From Ochromonadaceae sp. CCMP2298 (lineage: Eukaryota; Sar; Synurophyceae; Ochromonadales; Ochromonadaceae), in assembly GCA_026770595.1 (NCBI GenBank), contig MU634646.1, forward strand, positions 1 to 10,936: a DNA stretch of 10,936 nt, read 5' to 3'. Positions 5,868-10,936 of the stretch are shown piece by piece. A model generated the notes under the pieces. That model was not told the DNA's origin. It did not search any database and saw only the letters and a list, made by a program, of their open reading frames with translations. Position numbers and translations under genes: made by a program. Each line of letters begins with the position of its first letter. Position 1 is the stretch's first letter.

Positions 5868-8598
5868 ATGGAATCTATTGATGACAAACCCGTTGATTCC
5901 CAACCCGCAGAATCCAACGTGCATGTTTCCCGTGACACTGTTCCTTTAAGCGAAGCAGAGAAGACTTCTGCTGGAGAGGCGGACGCCAACTCTGATCGCG
6001 AAGACAAGAACGGCAGGAGGAAGAGGAAGGTGAGAAATTAATTCATTGCAGTGATTCGTGCTGCTGCCCTGCTAGCTTCTTGCAAGAATAACTGAGATGC
6101 CTGCTCACCCCTCACACTCACCCCCTGCTTTTTCTTTTTCCACCAATCTCTCCTCCTCGCAGAGCAAGGAGCACGAGCGGGATCGCGAGAAAGAAAAGGA
6201 GAAGGAGCGAGAGAAAGACCGTGACAGTAAAAAACATCGCGACCGGTCGAAAGAGCGAGATAGTAAGCGGGAGAAGGATAAATCCAAGGATGGCGACCGA
6301 GAAAAGGACAAGGATAAGGACAGCAAGGATAAGGATGGGAAGCGTCGGAGGCATGAGAGGGAGGGGGAGGACGGCAAGGTGAAGGACAAGGCGGAGGTGA
6401 AAGTGGACACGGTAAAGGAGACGCGAGTTGATCCAGATGGAGGCGCCGCTGTTTCTCCCGCTGCTCCCGATGCCAGCGACGAGGACCGGGGCAACAAACG
6501 TAGCAGGCGGGATCGCTCCGCTTCGAAGTCCAAAGAGCGAAAGGGGGACAGAGATAGGGACAGGGGCAGGGATGGTGACAGGGACAGGGACAGGAATAGG
6601 GACAGGGACAGGGACAGGGACGGGGGCAGAGGCAGGGATAGGGACGGGGGCAGGGACAGGGATGGGGGCAGGGATAGGGATCGTGATGGTGGCAGTCGGT
6701 TCCGCGACCGCAACAGTGGCAGAGACAGGGACCGTCCCCGCGACCGAGATAGCCGAGACAGAGGAGACAGAGGCAGAGACAGAGGCGGAGACAGAGGCAG
6801 AGACAGAGGCGGAGACAGGGACAGAGACAGAGGCGGAGACCGTGGCCGTGACCGTAGCAACGACCGTGACAGGGATAGGGACAGGCGCAAGAGGTCTCCC
6901 AGCAGCAGCACCGAGCGGCGCAGGCGCAGGCGGGACCGGGACAGGGACCAGGGCGTGAGTGACCCGGAGGAGGACGCTTACAAGCCGATCACTCTGAAGG
7001 AGATCCTCCAGCAGGTGCCGGGCATCAGCATCACAGACGCAGTAGCTCGCATGAACGCACACAACGCAGCGGCCGCCCGGGGTGCGGGGGGACCTCCCCC
7101 GGTATTCCTCGGAGCGCCGGTAGTGTCCACAAGCACTGTGAACGCGCTCAAGACCTCGGCGCTGCTGGGAAATACGGGCGAGGGCGGGGCCGTCACCAAG
7201 CCGCACCGCGAGCTGTACATTGGCAACCTCCCCCCAGGCATCTCTGTCTCCCAGCTGACCGAGTTCCTCAACACAGCCTTCCGACAGTTCGGCATCTCCA
7301 AGGACCCTACACAGGCGACGGTGGTGACGGCCTGGGTGAGTCCCGAGGGGAACTACGCCTTCACCGAATTGCGCACTGTTGAGGACACCACTGCCGCACT
7401 GAGCTATCTCAATGGCGTGCAGGTGGGCACGACGCAGATTAAGATCGGCCGGCCCAAGGGGTATGTCCCCATGGCGGGGGGCGTGATGGCCGCACCTATG
7501 CAGATGGCCATGGGCATGCCGATGGGTATGGGCATGGGTATGGGCATGGGCATGGGCATGGGCATGGGGATGGGTAAGCCCCCCCTACCCAGTATGCCGA
7601 TGGGCATGGGCATGGCCAAGCCTCCCCTGCCCGGCGCCCCCATGAACGCAATGCTGGCTGCGGCGATGAGGACCCAGGGACTGGGGGGCGTGGGTGTCAA
7701 CCCGCTCGCAAGCGGCGCTGCGCACGGGGTACATGTCCTGGACTCTTATGCTATCTTGGTGACCAACCTGCCTGCCCTCATCTCGGAGGAGCAGATCCGC
7801 GAGCTGTTCACGCCCTTCGGAGAGCTCAAGGCCTTCAACGTGATCAAGGCGGGCGAGGGCATGCAGAGCGCAGTGTTCGAGTACGCAGACGCGGCGCTCA
7901 CGGACGGCGTGGTGGCGGGCATGGACCAGCTGGATCTGGCCGGGCAGAGGCTGTCCGTGCAGCGCATCCCCGCCTCCTCCGCCGCCGTGCTGCTGCAGCC
8001 CACACTCGCCCCCCCCCCGCCGCCACCGCAGCTGACACTTCCGGGGTTAGGGGCCCCAGAGGAGGATGTGCTAGACGGGAGGCCGCCTGGGTGCGTGCTG
8101 CGGCTGAGCAACATGACCACAGAGGAGGACCTGGCGGATGACTCGCTGTACGACGAGCTGCTGGAGGACGTCTCAGATGAGTGCAACGCCCACGGCACTG
8201 TGCGCTCCATCGCCATCCCCCGCGAAGAGGATGCGCACGGGGCAGAGGGCGTAGGCCGCATTTTCGTGCACTTCACGGACGCCGCTGGGGCGCAGGTGGC
8301 TTTGGGGGCGGTGGCGGGTCGCAAGTTCAACGGCCGCCTGGTGTGCGCGCACTACTTCCCAGAGGAGCTATTCGCCCAGAAAATCTACACAGTGCCCGCG
8401 GGATACTTCGGTGCCCCCCCAGCCCCGGCGGATGCAGAGGCAGAGGTTGAGGCAGAGGTTGCGGTGGAGGCAGAGGCAGAGGAAGGGGCAGAGGCAGAGG
8501 CAGAGGCAGTCGGGGGTGTGGGAGAGGAAGCAGACGAGGCAGAACCCGCGCAGGACGTACCAGCGCCGGAGCCAGTGGTGGACGAAGAGCTCGACTAG
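5868..8598 (+). CDS. U2AF2: Splicing factor U2AF large subunit (U2AF65)
   Basis: Binds the polypyrimidine tract at 3' splice sites and recruits U2 snRNP in the nucleus. Exons 5868-6029 and 6163-8598 give 865 residues, long for a family near 475 in animals. Residues 55-320 are a mixed-charge Arg/Asp/Glu/Lys domain in place of a plain RS domain. RRM1 spans about 404-485 (LYIGNL, NYAFTELR), RRM2 about 581-656 (ILVTNL, FGELKAFNVIK), and the C-terminal UHM about 698-797. The UHM keeps the diagnostic DECNAHGTVRSIAIPR and the RKF loop of the R-x-F motif, which binds SF1-type ULM ligands. The RRM1-RRM2 linker carries a (Met-Gly)9 run at 508-525 and the C-terminus a Glu/Ala tail. No Trp occurs before RRM1, so the usual U2AF35-binding Trp motif is absent. 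Identity is firm from the three-domain order and UHM. Confidence 0.95.
6030..6162 (+). other. Intron of the U2AF65 gene
   Basis: The donor AAG|GTGAGA starts at 6030 and the acceptor CTCTCCTCCTCGCAG| ends at 6162; length 133 bp, phase 0. It joins GRRKRK to SKEHERD within the charged N-terminal domain. The acceptor could slip 2 bp within AGAG, but only the first AG keeps the frame. Confidence 0.9.
6544..6890 (+). repeat. Coding hexamer-type repeats (RD/RG tract) in U2AF65
   Basis: Purine-only GACAGG-like hexamers dominate 6544-6690 and GAGGCGGAGACA-like 12-mers 6759-6843. They encode DRDRDR and GGDRGRDR runs. The sense strand is almost wholly purine over long stretches. Confidence 0.9.
7522..7575 (+). 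repeat. ATGGGN hexanucleotide repeat coding (Met-Gly)9
   Basis: Nine in-frame ATGGGC/T/G units in the RRM1-RRM2 linker of U2AF65. They are followed by KPPLPSMP, another MGMGM and KPPLPGAP, so the wider linker is itself a duplicated Met/Gly/Pro module. Confidence 0.95.
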
Positions 8599-8875
8599 CG
8601 CCCTACTGATACTATAGGTCATAGGACACACTGGTACTAGGACATAGGACAGGTGCGCAGTCAAGGGTCAGACGAGGCAGGCGAAATTGTAGGCTCTAGC
8701 GTGATTAGGCAAAAATGCGTAGCACTTTTCACTTTCGTCACTTCTTTTTGCACTGAACGGATAAATATGAATCTGCACGAACTATTCTTAAAATTTAGCC
8801 GGTTTTATCGGTTGCGGGTGGGCGAGCAGGGCACCTGCACCTGGCGAGGCTAGGGGGCTTGGTTCCCCGCTTTTG

Positions 8876-9145
8876 GACAGGGAGGGAAAGTTGTGCTCGC
8901 AATCAGTATGTCAGCACCTCAATCTACCATTCTGGACAGGGAGGGTACTGGGCTCGCATCCACTGCACCACCTCCAGATGACCACTCTGTACTGCATATG
9001 TGGAAGCATATTCGTTCCATGGACAGGGGGGATTCTAAGCTCGTAGCCACTGCAGCACCTCTAGATGGCTATTCTGTACTGCAGCTTTGCAAGGCACTGT
9101 ATCCCAGGGGCAGGGAGGATCCTGAGCTCGCAACCACCCCCCAGT
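8876..9145. repeat. Degenerate 87-bp tandem repeat (about three copies)
   Basis: Units begin GACAGGGAGG or a close variant at 8876, 8935, 9022 and 9109. The spacings are 59, 87 and 87 bp; the first unit is shortened and the last breaks off. Shared blocks include GCTCGCA, CACTGCA, CACCTC and TCTGTACTGCA. Because 87 is a multiple of 3, one frame reads as a 29-residue repeat, but copy differences in that frame are nearly all replacements, so I treat it as non-coding. Confidence 0.85.
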
Positions 9146-9307
9146 AAACAACTCCCCCCGGGAAAACACAGGAACACGCGATACGCGGAGGGTATAATTC
9201 GTTTCTCTTTTTTGTAGTCAGTAGAGAATAGGTGCGTCGTGCGTCGTGCGGGGCTCCACTGTTGCTGGCCAGCCCAAGAGTGTGAGCGCATTGGCTACCG
9301 GGCACTG

Positions 9308-9450
9308 GGCACCCTCCCGTCCCTCGCCTTACCACTGTCCCGTTCCCACCTCCCCACCAGCTACTGTCTGCTTCCGCGCTGCTACTGTCTCTGCTGCTTC
9401 CCCGCTGCTACACTGTCCCTGCTACCCAGATACCGCTGCCCGCTGCGGCT
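9308..9450. repeat. Pyrimidine-rich low-complexity tract
   Basis: The plus strand is strongly C/T-biased with recurring GCTGCTAC, CTGTC and TTCC blocks. It could be an expanded simple repeat or a 3' UTR element of the neighbouring minus-strand gene, where it would be purine-rich. Confidence 0.6.
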
Positions 9451-9668
9451 TGGGTCCAGGGGCTGCCTCTTCGTAGTAGTGAGGTAGTGCCAACGAGAGC
9501 GACACGTGGTACCCGCACAGCTGCATGCGCCCGTCAAACTGGCCCATAATCTCCACCCACAGGCATGAACATGATGCCGGTCAGCCCGCCGTGCAGGCCC
9601 ACCAGGCTGTCCAGGGCTCGTCCGGCAGTGCTTCTGTTTGTCTGTGTTCTTTGTAACTGTGCCCCCGT

Positions 9669-9760
9669 GCCTCTATGTCCATATGCCATGTGCTCCTATG
9701 CACCTGTCCTCTATGCTATGTGCTATGCGCTATGTACTGTGCGCTGTACACTATGCGATA
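9669..9760. repeat. CTATG-rich simple repeat
   Basis: Short, imperfect CTATG(TG/CG) units recur, most densely at 9709-9756. The left part lies outside the membrane-protein gene and the right end touches its proposed last codons. Confidence 0.6.
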
Positions 9761-10483
9761 AGCGTGTATATAACGTATGCAGCTAGGGGGAAGGGCAGGT
9801 AGGCGAAGGGGCGCACCTGCAGAACGTACTTGTAATCGATCTCCATCGTATAAAAGTGTGTTACGCCTAGAATAGAGGGAGAGGGTGTGAGAGAAGTTAG
9901 GTCAATCAATTGTCATACCCCTTCCCCCCTCTCCCCACTTACCCAGCACGGTGGTGGCAGCAGCGAGTACAGTGGCAGATAGCTGGCCGAAGCAGCCAGC
10001 CACTAGAGACAACTGCGCCGCAGCGCCCAGCGCCAAGGAGGCCTGCTTCATGGCCTTGTCTGACAAGACCTTGCGGATGTCCAGGCCGTAGAACTTGTAG
10101 TAGGAATAGGCGCTGTGCACCCACAGGCTGCCCATTGAGATGGTCAGCAGCTCGTCACGCATGTGTGCTGCCTGGGGCAGGAAGGCGGAGAGCATGACTG
10201 TGAGGCCGGTCAGAGAGAGGGCCTTGTTGGCCTCAACCAACGTCCAGTTCCAGCCCTTCCGCAGGAGGAAAAAGTCCACCAGGTTGGAGGGGGTGAGGGA
10301 TTTGGTCTTCTTGTCATAGCCGGTGTAGAGGGCGATGTAGGCGGCAGTCACGCCTGTGGAGAGGAGCAGGGCGGCGCCCCAGGCGCCAGAGTCTGACTTC
10401 TTTCCGCCCATACCCAGGCTGAAGCCGAAGCCTCTGTCCACGAGGAGGGTGAGGTGCTGCGAGTGCATGGAGTTCATCGACAT
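9751..10483 (-). CDS. Unrecognised multi-pass membrane protein
   Basis: Exons 10483-9943 and 9866-9751 give 218 residues. I do not recognise the family. Hydrophobic segments lie at about residues 34-54, 88-106, 112-130, 148-166, 168-185 and 200-217, suggesting five or six membrane passes. Soluble landmarks are GYDKKTKSLTPSN, LRKGWNW, a His/Met/Arg cluster QAAHMRDE after the second segment, SYYKFYGLDIRK and HFYTMEIDYKYVLQ. The intron is well supported (donor G|GTAAGT, CCTAAC branch, acceptor CTCTATTCTAG). The ATG at 10483 is the longest start; Met25 at 10411 (GTATGGGCGG) gives a 194-residue form beginning MGGKKSDSG. After YVLQ the frame reads on through VRPFAYLPFPLAA to TAG at 9751; a third exon further left is an alternative. 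Localisation is unknown and no clear targeting peptide was seen. Confidence 0.72.
9867..9942 (-). other. Intron of the membrane-protein gene
   Basis: The donor GTAAGT starts at 9942, followed by a GACCTAAC branch site and the strong pyrimidine acceptor CCCTCTATTCTAG ending at 9867. At 76 bp it is the shortest intron in the window. The phase-1 junction joins ATTVLG to VTHFYTM. Confidence 0.9.
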
Positions 10484-10936
10484 AGTGCACGGTGTCCGAT
10501 GACAAGAGATCAGAGATCAGAGATGACCGAAATGGACAGAGAGAGAGTGATGAATCTAGGTTCCTAAGGTAGAGAGAACAGCAGAATCTCCCAACAATCT
10601 TTTGCATTAGGGTGTTTTCGGACATGGGTCTTTTCGGATCAGTTGCCTTTTTTTTGGGGATCAGTTGCCTTTTTTTTGGGTTTTTTGATAGGGAACCGAG
10701 CCCTGGTTTGGGGTCCTTTCTAGGAAGGTATGCTGGAAAAGGGTAAGACTTTCCAGGACCTGTTTTTGCAAACTGAAAAAAATTGCTGGCTCGAATTTGC
10801 GCCTAATTAAACGCTGGCCGACCTTATGGCTGGAGTAACAGAAAGACTGGCACATTTTATGTAAGCAAAATACTCAAAACAGCGACCAATTTGGTGGCAC
10901 AGAAAAAAAAAAGCAGTTGAGCAAATTCTACCCTCA
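10484..10936. other. Upstream region of the membrane-protein gene
   Basis: I see no supported gene. It should hold the 5' UTR and promoter of the minus-strand gene. Contents are an AGAGATC triplication near 10506-10523, a 22-bp tandem pair with T8 tracts at 10636-10680, an AT-rich stretch near 10770-10870 and an A10-type tract near 10902-10911. Confidence 0.5.
10636..10680. repeat. Exact 22-bp tandem duplication with T8 tract
   Basis: GGATCAGTTGCC followed by T8 and GG occurs twice in immediate succession, with a shift of exactly 22 bp. A further T6 run follows. Confidence 0.92.

Larger units (their letters stand above)
8599..9750. other. Gene-poor region between U2AF65 and the membrane-protein gene
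   Basis: I see no supported gene in this 1.15 kb. It starts with the U2AF65 3' UTR, which has short TAGGACA/TCATAGGACA echoes at 8615-8655 and an AT-rich patch near 8755-8815. It then holds an 87-bp minisatellite (8876-9145), a pyrimidine-rich stretch (about 9308-9450) and a CTATG-rich tract (about 9669-9760). It also takes in the 3' UTR of the minus-strand gene to the right. Confidence 0.6.

Noticed and set aside
6105-7206. Long minus-strand and alternative-frame open frames over the U2AF65 charged domain
   Set aside because: They are shadows of the GACAGG-type repeats and encode only simple Ser/Leu/Arg or Val/Pro runs; the plus frame has conserved RRM domains.
9565-9786. Plus-strand Cys/Ala-rich open frame (CVLCNCAPVPLCPYAMC)
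   Set aside because: The composition comes from the CTATG simple repeat and there is no supporting splice or domain evidence.

Overview
The window is nuclear DNA of a microbial eukaryote. Genes are split by short spliceosomal introns (GTRAGN donors, CTAAC/CTGAC-like branch sites, pyrimidine-C/TAG acceptors), and the gene families are eukaryotic: ribosomal protein eL15-family L27a, mitochondrial ATP synthase subunit b, and U2AF65. Coding DNA is GC-rich, introns are mostly 76-133 bp, and six genes fill about 11 kb. The combination would fit an alga or protist such as a stramenopile, but nothing here fixes the lineage, so that is a guess.

Layout from left to right: (1) minus strand, 1960 to beyond base 1: a membrane-anchored, Ser/Lys/Pro-rich repeat protein in three exons, whose second intron is mostly a (AGATAAT)n heptanucleotide array; the gene runs off the window. 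(2) Minus strand, 3024-2437: a 156-residue four-repeat ankyrin protein in two exons. (3) Plus strand, 3375-4035: ribosomal protein L27a, 148 residues in three exons, the first coding exon being the ATG alone. (4) Minus strand, 5480-4330: mitochondrial ATP synthase peripheral-stalk subunit b, 340 residues in two exons, with an N-terminal extension resembling the ATPase inhibitor IF1. (5) Plus strand, 5868-8598: the large subunit of the splicing factor U2AF, 865 residues in two exons. (6) Minus strand, 10483-9751: an unrecognised multi-pass membrane protein of about 218 residues in two exons.

Two gene pairs are head to head with short shared upstream regions (ankyrin/L27a, 350 bp; ATP synthase b/U2AF65, 387 bp), and L27a and subunit b converge tail to tail. 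The genes are housekeeping functions (translation, respiration, splicing) without a shared pathway. The one long gene-poor stretch, 8599-9750, holds an 87-bp minisatellite and simple-sequence tracts. No tRNA, rRNA, transposase, CRISPR array or defence system was seen.

The exon structures were read by eye from splice consensus and frame continuity. The ribosomal, U2AF, ankyrin and subunit b models are firm. The first exon of the repeat protein and the last exon of the membrane protein are less certain. The best leads are the IF1-like extension on subunit b, the KSKP/SSES repeat membrane protein with its satellite-filled intron, and a nested dyad in the ankyrin/L27a upstream region.
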